From assembly GCF_014197265.1 (NCBI RefSeq), contig NZ_JACIFH010000001.1, positions 2,790,001 to 2,854,000 of the forward strand: DNA of 64,000 nt. Direction: 5' to 3'. The translations under genes and the position numbers were made by a program. The notes below the pieces were generated by a model that saw only the letters and a list, made by a program, of their open reading frames with translations, was not told the origin of the DNA and did no database searches. The stretch comes from Microbacterium invictum (GTDB taxonomy: Bacteria; Actinomycetota; Actinomycetes; Actinomycetales; Microbacteriaceae). Positions within the stretch are counted from its first letter, which is position 1; every line of letters begins with the position of its first letter. Of the stretch, positions 34,216-44,066 are shown in pieces.

Positions 34216-35450
34216 CAGTCGTGCACAGTTCCGTCGAGGAGACGGTTGTACGGAAGGTACGCCTGCTCATACGGGTACCTCCCTGCTTCATCGACGTTCA
34301 GCTCGACGCCGAGCCCAGGGTTGTCGCCGGGGTGCAGGTAGCCGTCGGTCCAGGTGAAGGACTGCTCGAACACGCGGTCGGTCTTCGCGCCGTGCTTCAT
34401 GTACTCCTGGATCCCGAAGTTGTGGATCGCGAGACCGAGGTGCATCGCTGCAGCCATGCCCACCGGTGAGATGTCGGTGGGTCCATGCATGCCGGATTTG
34501 ATCTGGTACATCGCGGCGTAGTCCAGGGTCTTCTTCAGAGCCGTGATGCCGCCCATGTGGGTAACTGCACCGCGGACGTAGTCGATGAGCTGGTCCCGGA
34601 TGATGTCCTTGAAGTCCCAGACGGTGTTGAAGATCTCACCGATGGCGAGCGGCGTCGTGGTGTGCTGACGCACGAGTCGTAGCGCCTCTTGGTTCTCGGC
34701 TGGCGTGCAGTCTTCGAGCCAGAACAGGTCGTACGGTTCCAGATCCTTGCCCAGCCGCGCCGCCTGAATGGGCGTCATACGGTGGTGCCCGTCGTGGAGC
34801 AGCGGGATGTCGGGACCGAACTCGTTGCGGACGGCTTCGAATACGCCTGGCAGGTGGTTGAGGTACGCACGCGTGTCCCAGTCCTCTTCGACGGGCTTCG
34901 CGCCGCGACGGGCAGGTTCGTGGTCGTAGCGGACGTCGGCGTCACCGACATCGGCGCCCTGAGCGGCGATCCCGTAGATCGCTTGGAGCGTCGGAACCCC
35001 GGTCTGGATGCGGATGGCCCGGTAACCCTGCTCCTGATGCGCGCGCACCGAGTCGAACAACTCGGGCAGTTCCTTCCCGGATGCGTGGCCGTATGCCATA
35101 AGACCACTCCGGCTCGCTCCACCCAACAGCTGATAGACGGGCATCCCGGCGGCTTTGCCCTTGATGTCCCAGAGCGCCATGTCGACTGCCGCGATGGCGG
35201 CCATCGTGACGGGACCGCGCCTCCAGTACGCCGAGCGGTAGAGGAACTGCCACGTGTCTTCGATGCGTGAGGCGTCGGCGCCGATGAGCAGGGGAACGAC
35301 GTGTTCAGTGAGGTAGGTCACGACGGCGAGTTCGCGCCCGTTGAGTGTGGCGTCCCCGAGCCCGGTGTGCCCCTCGTCGGTCGTGATCTTCAGGGTGACG
35401 AAGTTGCGGTCTGGGCTTGTGACGATGACTTCTGCCCGGTCGATGAGCAT
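34212..35450 (-). CDS. D-mannonate dehydratase, enolase-superfamily (ManD/RspA type)
   Basis: A 412-residue enolase-superfamily dehydratase converting D-mannonate to 2-keto-3-deoxy-D-gluconate. ManD-type text: [106 protein letters not shown], with metal ligands in LLHDGHH, WLEDC and IGEIFN. The C-terminus ends [13 protein letters not shown], as in RspA/ManD proteins. ATG at 35450 with GGAG eight bases upstream; the in-frame extension to 35552 lacks family similarity. Preceded by UxaC and UxuB genes, so mannonate is almost certainly the substrate, although some family members use gluconate poorly. Confidence 0.92.
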   Translation of the reverse strand: MLIDRAEVIVTSPDRNFVTLKITTDEGHTGLGDATLNGRELAVVTYLTEHVVPLLIGADASRIEDTWQFLYRSAYWRRGPVTMAAIAAVDMALWDIKGKAAGMPVYQLLGGASRSGLMAYGHASGKELPELFDSVRAHQEQGYRAIRIQTGVPTLQAIYGIAAQGADVGDADVRYDHEPARRGAKPVEEDWDTRAYLNHLPGVFEAVRNEFGPDIPLLHDGHHRMTPIQAARLGKDLEPYDLFWLEDCTPAENQEALRLVRQHTTTPLAIGEIFNTVWDFKDIIRDQLIDYVRGAVTHMGGITALKKTLDYAAMYQIKSGMHGPTDISPVGMAAAMHLGLAIHNFGIQEYMKHGAKTDRVFEQSFTWTDGYLHPGDNPGLGVELNVDEAGRYPYEQAYLPYNRLLDGTVHDW

Positions 35451-35493
35451 GAGATTCTCCGATTCTGGTGGGGAGGACGGTGCCTGTGGCGGT

Positions 35494-36819
35494 TCATGCC
35501 GCTGAAGTTGTCCGCAAGCGCGCGATGATGGCGCTGACCTCGCCCACGACACCGTCGGAGCCGAGGGCTGGGTTCAGCTCATCGAGAGCTCGCCGCACTT
35601 CGAGTTCCGACGACCCGGCACCTGTGGCGAGGAGGACTGCTGCGATGCCGGTCAGGGCTCCGGAGGGGAGCCGCCCGGCACGCAGCTCGAGGAGGGCAAC
35701 AGGGACGAGCCGAATCCGAGACTTCGCGAACGCATCCTGTGCGATCTGCGAGAGCCTGTGCGCGATGCGGGGATTTTCGAATCGAGACGTCAGCGACTCC
35801 AGGTAGTTGTCGAGGTCCAGGTCCCCAGGAAGGTGCCTGCGCGCTTCCCGCCACCACGCGTCGAGTGCGTTGGCGCACTCCCTGTCTCGCAGCGCCTCAT
35901 CGACGGTCTCGATGTCCTTCAACCCGCCGAGCGCGGCGAGGACCGTGTGGGCGCCGTTGAGCAGCCAGAGCTTTCGGAGCTCCCACGGTCGGATGTCTGA
36001 CACGAAGCGCGCACCCGCGGTCTCCCACTGCGGGCGGCCGGAGGGAAACTCACCTTCGAGAACCCAGTCGGAGAATGGCTCGGTGACGACTGGGACCTGG
36101 TCCAAGTGGCCCGTCCGCTCCGCAACGTCAGATACATCCGCTGCGGTGAGGCGGGGAGTGATGCGGTCAACAGAGGTCGACACGAAACTGGCTACTTCGT
36201 CGATCCACGACGTCTCTGATTCCAGTTGCTGGGCGAGACGGAGACACGCCGCTGCAAGGAGACGACCGTTGTCCGCGAGGTTGTCGCAGGATACGACGGC
36301 CAGAGCGGGCGCCCCGGCGCGGTGCCGAGCTCTGAGGCCCGCCACCAGACGTGCGATAGCGCTGGACAGGATCGACGAGTCACCGGCGTGGAGCGCGTCG
36401 ATGTCCGCGCGAATGACGGGGTCGGTCAGATCCAGTTGCCCATCTGCGCCGAGGCGGTAGCCGCCTTCTGTCACGGTGAGCGTGATGACTGCCACCTCGG
36501 GCCTACGCACGATGTCCAGGAAGGACTCGATGTCGTCACCGAGGTGTGCCTCGACGACTGATTCGATGACCTCGAACTCGTCGGTTTCCGAGGAGCGTTG
36601 GATCAGCGTGTAGAGGCAGTCCTGCTCTTCAAGCTCGCTGACGATGCCCGCCGAGCGTCCGGCGAATGCGGCGATGCCCCACTCAGGCGCGTCCACAGCG
36701 TTGGAGGTGTACCAGGCCTGGTGGGCACGGTGAAACGCTCCCAGCCCCAGGTGGATGATCCGGGCAGGAGGGCGCGGGCGGGTGCGCGCAAGCGCCGTGA
36801 CGATGCCGGCACTGCTCAT
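35494..36819 (-). CDS. uxuB: D-mannonate oxidoreductase (fructuronate reductase)
   Basis: A 441-residue long-chain mannitol-dehydrogenase-family enzyme, reducing D-fructuronate to D-mannonate with NADH. N-terminal [21 protein letters not shown] is the cofactor fold and family signature. The catalytic K-x4-N-x2-H reads [10 protein letters not shown] (about residues 280-289). TVTEGGYRL is also typical. ATG at 36819 overlaps the uxaC stop (ATGA). Placed between uxaC and manD, giving the order isomerase, reductase, dehydratase in one transcript. Mannitol or tagaturonate dehydrogenase activity is the alternative, but context favours fructuronate. Confidence 0.92.
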   Translation of the reverse strand: MSSAGIVTALARTRPRPPARIIHLGLGAFHRAHQAWYTSNAVDAPEWGIAAFAGRSAGIVSELEEQDCLYTLIQRSSETDEFEVIESVVEAHLGDDIESFLDIVRRPEVAVITLTVTEGGYRLGADGQLDLTDPVIRADIDALHAGDSSILSSAIARLVAGLRARHRAGAPALAVVSCDNLADNGRLLAAACLRLAQQLESETSWIDEVASFVSTSVDRITPRLTAADVSDVAERTGHLDQVPVVTEPFSDWVLEGEFPSGRPQWETAGARFVSDIRPWELRKLWLLNGAHTVLAALGGLKDIETVDEALRDRECANALDAWWREARRHLPGDLDLDNYLESLTSRFENPRIAHRLSQIAQDAFAKSRIRLVPVALLELRAGRLPSGALTGIAAVLLATGAGSSELEVRRALDELNPALGSDGVVGEVSAIIARLRTTSAA

Positions 36820-38243
36820 AGTTTGAACACTCGCCTCGGTTGGGCCCCGACGATGTCGTCGGCGATCCGCTCTGCGTCGCGTGTTCGGATCCTTCCTTCC
36901 ACGACCAGACGTGCGAGGAACCCCGCGTCCACTCGACGCGCCGTGTCATGACGGGCGGGGATCGAGAGGAAGGCACGTGTGTCGTCGATGAATCCGGACC
37001 CGCGGGAGAAGCCCGCCGTTTCCGTGACCGCCGCCCGGAAGCGAGAGATGGCATCCGGCGCGTCGAGGAACCACCAGGGAGCGCCGATGTAAACGCTCGG
37101 ATAGAACCCGGCTAGCGGTGCGATCTCTCGGGAGTAGACGGTCTCGTCTACTGCGAAGAGCACGAGATGGAAGTCGCGTTCAAGCCCGAATCGTTCCAGC
37201 AGTGGCCGCAGACCATTGACGAAGTCGGTGCGCACGGGGATGTCGTGGCCAGTGTCCGGACCGTGGGCTTGGAAGGTCGCGGAACTGTGGTTGCGGAGCA
37301 CGCCTGCATGGAGCGTCATGACAAGACCGTCTTCAACGCTCATATTCGCCATCTCCAGGAGCATGTGGCCTCTGAAGACGCGTGCCTCAGCCGGAGTGAG
37401 GGTTCCATCGAGCGCGCGTTGGAACAGTCGTCGCGCGTCACTCGGCTCGAGGTCGTGCGTGTACGCCTCCTCGACTCCGTGGTCGGTCGAGACTGCTCCA
37501 TGGTGGAGGAAGTGCTCGCGGCGGCCTCGCAGTGCGGCAAGGTAGCCCTCGAACGTCGCGGTCTCCTCCGTCAGGGCGAGGAGACGCTCGACGCTGGATC
37601 CGAACTGGGTGTTCTCAGGGTCCAGGTAGCGGTCGGGACGGAAGGTTGGAATCACTCGGCCCGGCAGGCCGGACTCTCGTAGGGCGGCGTGGCCCGCCAG
37701 ATCATCGAGCGGGTCATCCGTTGTTGCGAGGACATCGATCTTGAAGCGTTCGAAGAGCGCGCGGGGGCGGAAGTCGGGGGTGTCCAGTCGGTTCTGAATC
37801 TGATTGAAGACGCGGTCGGCGCTGTCCGCGTCGAGCGCTTCGTCGATCTCGAGGACTTGGTCGAGGGCCTCTTCCAGCCAGTAGCCCGAGGCCGTCCCCG
37901 CGAACAGGTGCCAGTTCTCGGCGACAATGCGCCACGTCTGCCGGGGATCGCTCGGAGCGCCACCGACGCCGAGCGAGTCGAGCGCGACGCCGGACGCGTG
38001 CAGAAGTCTCGTTATGTAGTGATCTTCGGAGATCAGGAGGGACGCGGGGTCCGAGAACGGCTGGTCGTCCACGAGCCACCGTACGGGCACGTGCCCGTGC
38101 GGAGACACGATGGGTGCGTGTGCGACGCGTTCGTACAGATCGCGGGCGACAGCGCGGGTGGTCGGATCCGCGGGGAGGAGTCGATCTGGATCTCGCGGTT
38201 CGGTGCCTGTGCGCACAGGCGCCCCGGTGTCGTGGGAGTCCAT
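36816..38243 (-). CDS. uxaC: glucuronate isomerase
   Basis: A 475-residue TIM-barrel uronate isomerase converting D-glucuronate to D-fructuronate (or galacturonate to tagaturonate). Family signs include APIVSPHGHVPVRWLVDDQPFSDP with the HGH metal site, DVLATTDDPLDDL, FRPDRYLDPEN and DFVNGLRPLLERFG. The C-terminus ends DIVGAQPRRVF, as in UxaC. ATG at 38243 overlaps the GH115 stop as TGATG, preferred to a longer frame that starts inside the GH115 gene. Direct coupling to a GH115 alpha-glucuronidase points to glucuronate released from xylan side chains. Confidence 0.94.
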   Translation of the reverse strand: MDSHDTGAPVRTGTEPRDPDRLLPADPTTRAVARDLYERVAHAPIVSPHGHVPVRWLVDDQPFSDPASLLISEDHYITRLLHASGVALDSLGVGGAPSDPRQTWRIVAENWHLFAGTASGYWLEEALDQVLEIDEALDADSADRVFNQIQNRLDTPDFRPRALFERFKIDVLATTDDPLDDLAGHAALRESGLPGRVIPTFRPDRYLDPENTQFGSSVERLLALTEETATFEGYLAALRGRREHFLHHGAVSTDHGVEEAYTHDLEPSDARRLFQRALDGTLTPAEARVFRGHMLLEMANMSVEDGLVMTLHAGVLRNHSSATFQAHGPDTGHDIPVRTDFVNGLRPLLERFGLERDFHLVLFAVDETVYSREIAPLAGFYPSVYIGAPWWFLDAPDAISRFRAAVTETAGFSRGSGFIDDTRAFLSIPARHDTARRVDAGFLARLVVEGRIRTRDAERIADDIVGAQPRRVFKL

Positions 38244-41200
38244 CAGACGTTCCTGGCTGCCAGTCCGCGGGCATCCCGTCGGCTGGCCTTCCATTCGGCG
38301 TCGACGGGCGGAAGCTCATCGCCCAGGGTGAGGTAGACGCGATCCACGCGGAACCCTGACTCGCGCCCGAGGATCGTCAGCGTGTGCTCGCCTTCGGTCA
38401 GTTCCACGTTGGAGATCTGTGCCCACAGCCAGCGCTGGCGAAGGCCGTACTCGCAGAGTGCGCCGCGCGAGAACTGTTCCTCGATGGGCTGGTGGACACC
38501 GTCGACGGCGATGACACACGAGTCGTCGGTGTCGTCGTCGAACTTCACTAGGAGCCACAGCCGATAGATGCCTGCTCGGCTGACACGGATACGGAAGTTG
38601 AGTCCCGGGGCGGTGAGCGGGCTATCCCACCGGAGGCCGCGGGGGCGAACGTGCATCGCCAGCCCGGTTCCGTCGGCGGTTTCGGCTTGCGTGTGTGTCC
38701 ACTGCTCACCGGCGGTGCCGGGGGTAAGCCATGCGCTGTCGCCCTGACTGAGGGCGTTCTCGGCTTCGAACGCGAGGATGCCATCAGACTCCACCACGGC
38801 GCCCGCGTGGAGCGCTCCGATGACGTCTTTACCTCCAGCGCCAGTCGTGTATGCCACGGCCTCGCCGGACCGAAGCTGAGGCACCGAGAGAGGAAGCCTG
38901 AAAGTCGTATCGCCGTCCCAGAAGGCACGGTCGGCGTACGTCTGATCTGGATGTGGCAAGTCCGACGGAGAGAATCGATAGAGCTCAGCCGCCTCGGTGA
39001 GAATCCGCGAGGAGCTCACATCCGCCGGATCTGGATCCGGTTCAGTTTGCTTCGGCCTGTCGCTGCGCACGCTGAAGTCGGGCCCGAGATTGGTGGGACG
39101 ACGATCCCCGGTGTAGAGGACGAGCTTCGAGAACGCCACGTGATCGTCCACGGCATGCAGTGTGAGGACGTGCGGGCCAGCATCCATCCACGGCAGTCGC
39201 AGGCTGAGCCGTTCGACGTTGTCCTGGATCGCCGCCGACCACGACCCGCGATGCTCGTCCGTCGTTTCCGTCTCGACGGTCACCGGAACTCCGCCGTCGA
39301 CACTGACACCGACGCGGATGCGTCCGATGGAGTTCAGAGTGGGCAGGCGGTGGAGCTCAAGTTCGTGGGAGCCGGCCGTAACCAGGTGGAAGTTGAAGTT
39401 GAGCGTCGCGTCCCCGGCGCCACCGGACTCCCGAACCGGTTGAGGCTCGATGACGCCGTTCGAGTAGCGACCCAGGTGCGGAGTACTTACCCATCGTGAC
39501 TTCGCGCCGTCCCGCGAAGAGTCAGGTCGAGTCGGATCGATGCTGATGAAGCTGTCCGCCTCAAGCCAGCCGCGATAGTCGAGCGCGACATCCGCGGCCT
39601 CGGAGAGCGTGACGGTGACCGTTCGCACAGTACCCAGGCTCGGGGATGACACGCGGATACGACCGGTTCGCGGCAGAGTTCGTTCGGCGTGACGGACTCT
39701 CACCGGGATGCGGACCTCGGTCTCGACGGATCCCTCGTGCCGACCGACTTCGATCCACGGGTCGGCCTGAATCTCGTAGTCTAGGACGCCGCCGCCCGTG
39801 TTGTGGACTTCAATCCACTTCGTCTCTGTGCCATGCGGTGAGAAGGTCAGTCGAGATCCCGCACCCTCGGTGCCCCAGACGACTACTCCGAGACCCGGTG
39901 TCCCGATTTCGAGGGCAGGGGTGGCAGCGGGGTGCAGCGGCATCACGGGTGGGGGGAACGCATGCGGCGTGAACATGCCGCTCCAGCGACCGTCTGACAT
40001 CACATGGTTGTAGTGGTGGATGAGTGTGCGCGCGGACTCTGCGAACGCGCGTGAGACGTCCAAGTAGCGGTCAGCCGATGAGGGCTTCCCTTGGGCAGCG
40101 GACCTGGTGCTGCGGTCGGCGTAGTAGAACTCGGCGTTGGTGAAATACGCCAGGTGGATCTTGACTGCGAAGAGCTGGAAGAACGCGTCCCTCTCGTCCT
40201 CCGGAAGGCCCAGGAGAATCTCGTTCGTCTCGTCGTAGAGGCGACGGAACGCGCGCAGACGTCGTCCTGCCTCGTCACCGTACCCGGTCTGGGGGAACAC
40301 ATCCGAGGTGAGGTGTTCGATCTTTCGCTGGTTGTTGAGTTGGTAGTAGGCGGCGTAGATCGTGCCTGCGCGGTCACCGTGGCGGCCAGTGAACTTGCTG
40401 TCGATCCACTGTGCGACGAACGCGGGGACGTCCGCCGTCGTCGTTTCCTTGCCGGCCTCCCACGCGCTCCGGAGGAAGAACTCCATCTCGATCTCGAGCG
40501 GCTTGAGGCCTCCGATGTTGTCTACCCACAGGCGACGGATGCCACCTTCCCATGCCCGGCGGAGTTCGGCCTTCATGAGGGCGAGCGGTGTCGAGGAGGT
40601 CGCGAGATAGCTTGTGATGTAGTTCGACCAGTAGGACGAGTGGTAGTAGAGCCCGTGACCGCCGCTGCGGTCGCGCTCCTCCTCGCGCGGGAGGCGGCGA
40701 ATGTGCCCGAAGCTGTCGTTGGCCCAGACGACCGTCACGTCGTCGGGGACCTGCAACCCCGCGTCGTAGAGCGGGAGCACTTCCTTGTAGGGGATGAACA
40801 GCTGTGGAATCTCGGTGGGGTCTGCGCCGAGTTCTACTGAAAGCAGCGTGCGCTGGTCCTGGATGATCTTCTCCAGGAGGGCCACCCGTGCGGTGAGCTT
40901 CTCATCGTCGTTCAGCGTGCCATCGTCGTCGATGGCTGCCGTGATGAAGCCAGAGTCGTGGACTCCACGCATCCCGACCGTCCACGTCACCTCGTAGTCG
41001 CGGTTCTGCTGCACGCTCTCACGCCAGTAGTCCTGCAGCAACTCTCGATTTCGACCCTCGATGGAGTAGTCGTACCGCACGTCCTCGCCTCGACGGGCGA
41101 CCCAGGGACGGAACTCGTGCTCGTTGCTGCGCAGGAGCATGTCGCAGTGCTGGGTGCCGACAATCACCCCCATCTCGTCGGCGAGGCGCCCGTTCTCGAG

Positions 41201-41926
41201 ATCGTCGTTGAAGGCGCCGACGTGCATGGCAGCCCAGAGGTAGTTGCCCTTTAGCCTCAGGATCAGTTCGAAGATGCGCTCGTACGCGACGGGGCCGATG
41301 GTCCCGTCAGGCGTGTGCGCCTGAGCCCAGTGATAGAACTCTTCTTCATCGTTGAGAAAGATGCCGCGGAGCCGGACCGACGGCCAGTCGACGTGGTGTG
41401 TGTCAGATGCGACGGCGATACGGTCGCGCTGGCGAATGGGCACGTCGCCCCACCAATGCCAGGGCGAGACGCCCAGCTCTTCGACGAAGTCGTAGACCGC
41501 GTACACGGTGCCGCGCCGATCTGCGCCGACGAGGAAGAGCACGTCATCCACAACGGAGACGAGGAACGCTTCCCAGCGCAGCTCGCCATCGTCATCGCGA
41601 AGCGCGGAAACGTCGAGGCGTCCAGCGGAGATGGCAGCGTCGACTGCGGGAGAAGTCCCGATTGTCCCGACGATGATTCGCTCGGCCGAAGAGCCGTCGG
41701 AGAGCGATGGCTCTGCGCCGGACACCGTTCGGATGTCCTTGGCGAGGTCCATCGCAGCGCGGTGAACGGCTGGATCCTCATGGTCTGAGATCGCGATCTC
41801 GAGCGGACGTCCTCGCGTTGCGACGGCGAAGCCGCCGGCCGGGTCCGTCAAGACGTAGCTGGTCCGCGACTGCTGCTCAGCCTTGACCGCGGGCTGTTCC
41901 GTGGCGACTGTCGTTCGGAGGTTCAT
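38243..41926 (-). CDS. xylan alpha-1,2-glucuronidase, GH115
   Basis: A 1227-residue GH115 enzyme that removes glucuronic or 4-O-methylglucuronic acid from xylan or xylo-oligosaccharides. The N-terminal domain (about 1-160) leads to the catalytic barrel with YAVYDFVEELGVSPWHWWGDVP, VRLRGIFLNDEEEFYHW, LKGNYLWAAMHVGAFNDD and TVGMRGVHDSGF. A helical domain and beta domains follow. A carbohydrate-binding-like beta sandwich (about 1030-1200: FEAENALSQGD, LTEGEHTLTILGRESGFRVDRVYL) closes the protein and makes it longer than the usual 900-1000 residues. There is no signal peptide. ATG overlaps the GH42 stop (ATGA); the stop overlaps uxaC. It supplies the uronate for the following genes. Confidence 0.93.
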   Translation of the reverse strand: MNLRTTVATEQPAVKAEQQSRTSYVLTDPAGGFAVATRGRPLEIAISDHEDPAVHRAAMDLAKDIRTVSGAEPSLSDGSSAERIIVGTIGTSPAVDAAISAGRLDVSALRDDDGELRWEAFLVSVVDDVLFLVGADRRGTVYAVYDFVEELGVSPWHWWGDVPIRQRDRIAVASDTHHVDWPSVRLRGIFLNDEEEFYHWAQAHTPDGTIGPVAYERIFELILRLKGNYLWAAMHVGAFNDDLENGRLADEMGVIVGTQHCDMLLRSNEHEFRPWVARRGEDVRYDYSIEGRNRELLQDYWRESVQQNRDYEVTWTVGMRGVHDSGFITAAIDDDGTLNDDEKLTARVALLEKIIQDQRTLLSVELGADPTEIPQLFIPYKEVLPLYDAGLQVPDDVTVVWANDSFGHIRRLPREEERDRSGGHGLYYHSSYWSNYITSYLATSSTPLALMKAELRRAWEGGIRRLWVDNIGGLKPLEIEMEFFLRSAWEAGKETTTADVPAFVAQWIDSKFTGRHGDRAGTIYAAYYQLNNQRKIEHLTSDVFPQTGYGDEAGRRLRAFRRLYDETNEILLGLPEDERDAFFQLFAVKIHLAYFTNAEFYYADRSTRSAAQGKPSSADRYLDVSRAFAESARTLIHHYNHVMSDGRWSGMFTPHAFPPPVMPLHPAATPALEIGTPGLGVVVWGTEGAGSRLTFSPHGTETKWIEVHNTGGGVLDYEIQADPWIEVGRHEGSVETEVRIPVRVRHAERTLPRTGRIRVSSPSLGTVRTVTVTLSEAADVALDYRGWLEADSFISIDPTRPDSSRDGAKSRWVSTPHLGRYSNGVIEPQPVRESGGAGDATLNFNFHLVTAGSHELELHRLPTLNSIGRIRVGVSVDGGVPVTVETETTDEHRGSWSAAIQDNVERLSLRLPWMDAGPHVLTLHAVDDHVAFSKLVLYTGDRRPTNLGPDFSVRSDRPKQTEPDPDPADVSSSRILTEAAELYRFSPSDLPHPDQTYADRAFWDGDTTFRLPLSVPQLRSGEAVAYTTGAGGKDVIGALHAGAVVESDGILAFEAENALSQGDSAWLTPGTAGEQWTHTQAETADGTGLAMHVRPRGLRWDSPLTAPGLNFRIRVSRAGIYRLWLLVKFDDDTDDSCVIAVDGVHQPIEEQFSRGALCEYGLRQRWLWAQISNVELTEGEHTLTILGRESGFRVDRVYLTLGDELPPVDAEWKASRRDARGLAARNV

Positions 41927-44022
41927 GACCGGGCATCCGAGCTGGACGAGGAGACCTCGACGACCCGCACTTCGCCGACGGCGAGTAGTTCGGAGCTGCC
42001 GACCCGTTCTCCGGTGAGGAGGTCCACCCCTTCGACGCCGGCTCCTCCCGGGACGTCCCCGTGGTTGATCTGAACGACGAAGGTCCGGTCTTCGCCGAAG
42101 CGCGTCACCGTTTCGATGTCGGACACGGGCGAGTACGGCAGCCCCGCAGCGCCGAGCACTCCGACGACGAAGCCGTCGAGATCGTCGCCGTCCAGGGCTG
42201 TAGACACGTACCAGGCGGTGCCGTCGCCGAAAGAGTTGCGCGTGATGGCGGGGCCGCCAGCTGCGGGGCCCTCGTTGTACGAGGTAACGGTGACGGCACC
42301 TCTCAAAGTGATGTCGTCGCTCCAGACTCTGCCGTGGGCCCCATCCTGGAGCGCTACTCTTTCCCCTTCTCGCAGAGGCAGGAACTCCTCTACGACCAGT
42401 CCGAGCACGTCGCGCAGCTGGCCCGGGTAGGCACCGTAGGGCACGTCGTCGCTCGTGGACACGATGCCGGAGAAGAACGATGCGGCGAAGTGTCCGCCGG
42501 CGGCGACGAAGGAGCGGATGTTCTCGGCCGCGTCGTCATCGAGCAGGTAGGAGGCGGGCGCGAACAGCACGTCGTAGGTGCCCAGGTCCGCGGCGGGGTG
42601 AACGAAGTCGACAGTGATGCCGCGACGCCACAGTGCTGCGTAGAAGGCTTCGATGCGTTCGCGGTGGTCGAGGTCGGCGGAAGGCCGGAAGTCGAGGTCC
42701 TGAGCCCAGAACGACGCCCAGTCCCATGCGATGGCGACTCGTGCATGTGCGCGTGAGCCGAGGAGCGGGGAGAGCGCGGCGACATCGCCGCCGAGGCGAA
42801 CGGCTTCGCGCCACTTGCGGGAGTCCTCGCCTGCCTGAGGAATGAGGGCGGAGTGGAACTTTTCGGCGCCCTTCCTCCCGGCTCGAATCTGGAAGAAGAG
42901 CGTGGCGTCGGCGCCCCGTGCGACGTGCGCGAGGGTGTTGCGACGCATCTCGCCGGGACGCTTGGCGATGTTGCGGGGCTGCCAGTTCACGGCCGAGGTC
43001 GAGTGCTCCATGAGAATCCATGGCTTGCCGTGCGCGAGGGAGCGGCAGAGATCGGCAGACCTCGAGAGGTGGATGTGGTTGTCGGCCTGCTCGCCAATCA
43101 GGTAGTGGTCATTAGCGATGATGTCGACCTCGTCAGCCCACGCCCACAGGTCGACGCTCGGGCACGTGATGGCCATGAAGTTCGTCGTGATCGGCTGGGT
43201 GGAGTGCTCACGGATCGCGTCGCGCTCGTTTCGATAGCACTCGAGGAGCGCCTCCGAGCTGAATCGGGCGAAGTCGAGGCGCTGTGCAGGGTTCGTGACA
43301 ACCGCTGTCGCCCGAGGCGCGTCGATCTCGTCCCATTCGCCGTACCTCTGTCCCCAGAACGCGGTCCCCCAGGCGTCGTTGAGGCCCTCCAGGTCGGTGT
43401 ACCGCTGGCGCAGCCATTCGCGGAAGGCGATGACCGACGCGTCGTCGTAGCTTTCGCTGACGGGGGTGCCGTACTCGTTGTGAACGTGCCAGAGGACGAC
43501 GGCCGGGTGAGAGGCGTATCTGGCGGCGAGACGCGACGCGATGGCGCGGGAGGCCTTCCGATACTCAGGCGAGCTCGGGCTCACGATCCCGCGCGATCCG
43601 AAGGCGAGTGGGATGCCCTCTCGGGTGACGGCGCGTGCGTGCGGGTACTTGCGGTAGAACCAGGCAGGTGGTGATGCTGTCGGCGTGGCGAGGTCGACGT
43701 CGATTCCCGCCTTCCAGAGCAGGTCGATGATGTCGTCCAGGAAGCTGAAGTCGTAGACACCTTCGCGTGGCTCGAGGAGGGCCCACGAGAAGATGCCGAT
43801 GCTCACAAGGTTGACGCCCGCCTCACGCATGAGTCGGATATCTTCGTCCCACGTTTCCCGGGGCCACTGCTCCGGGTTGTAGTCGCCCCCGAACCGAATG
43901 GTGCGACTCCCCGGAATCCACCGGTGCGTATCTTCGTCGACGAGCAGCGTGGCATCAGCTGCGGAGTCGATCTGACCGGTGGCGGTGGCGTGCTGCACGG
44001 GGGTTCCTGTCTGGTGTGTCAT
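41923..44022 (-). CDS. GH42 beta-galactosidase-family glycosidase
   Basis: A 699-residue three-domain GH42 enzyme. The catalytic barrel begins RTIRFGGDYNPEQWPRETWDEDIRLMREAGVN; the acid/base Glu is in HVHNEYGTPVSESY and the nucleophile Glu in WILMEHSTSAVNWQ. A trimerisation-like domain (DYNPEQW-type GH42M, about 400-610) and a small C-terminal beta domain follow. Members release galactose or alpha-L-arabinopyranose. In a xylan-side-chain operon, removal of galactose or arabinopyranose from glucuronoarabinoxylan is plausible. ATG at 44022; no clear ribosome site is seen. The frame stays open upstream to 45093 as an antisense shadow of the GH78 gene, so the longer product is rejected. Confidence 0.9.
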   Translation of the reverse strand: MTHQTGTPVQHATATGQIDSAADATLLVDEDTHRWIPGSRTIRFGGDYNPEQWPRETWDEDIRLMREAGVNLVSIGIFSWALLEPREGVYDFSFLDDIIDLLWKAGIDVDLATPTASPPAWFYRKYPHARAVTREGIPLAFGSRGIVSPSSPEYRKASRAIASRLAARYASHPAVVLWHVHNEYGTPVSESYDDASVIAFREWLRQRYTDLEGLNDAWGTAFWGQRYGEWDEIDAPRATAVVTNPAQRLDFARFSSEALLECYRNERDAIREHSTQPITTNFMAITCPSVDLWAWADEVDIIANDHYLIGEQADNHIHLSRSADLCRSLAHGKPWILMEHSTSAVNWQPRNIAKRPGEMRRNTLAHVARGADATLFFQIRAGRKGAEKFHSALIPQAGEDSRKWREAVRLGGDVAALSPLLGSRAHARVAIAWDWASFWAQDLDFRPSADLDHRERIEAFYAALWRRGITVDFVHPAADLGTYDVLFAPASYLLDDDAAENIRSFVAAGGHFAASFFSGIVSTSDDVPYGAYPGQLRDVLGLVVEEFLPLREGERVALQDGAHGRVWSDDITLRGAVTVTSYNEGPAAGGPAITRNSFGDGTAWYVSTALDGDDLDGFVVGVLGAAGLPYSPVSDIETVTRFGEDRTFVVQINHGDVPGGAGVEGVDLLTGERVGSSELLAVGEVRVVEVSSSSSDARS

Positions 44023-44066
44023 GGGTGCGAGTCGGTCCGGGATGGATGGAAGTGGCGCGGACCGGG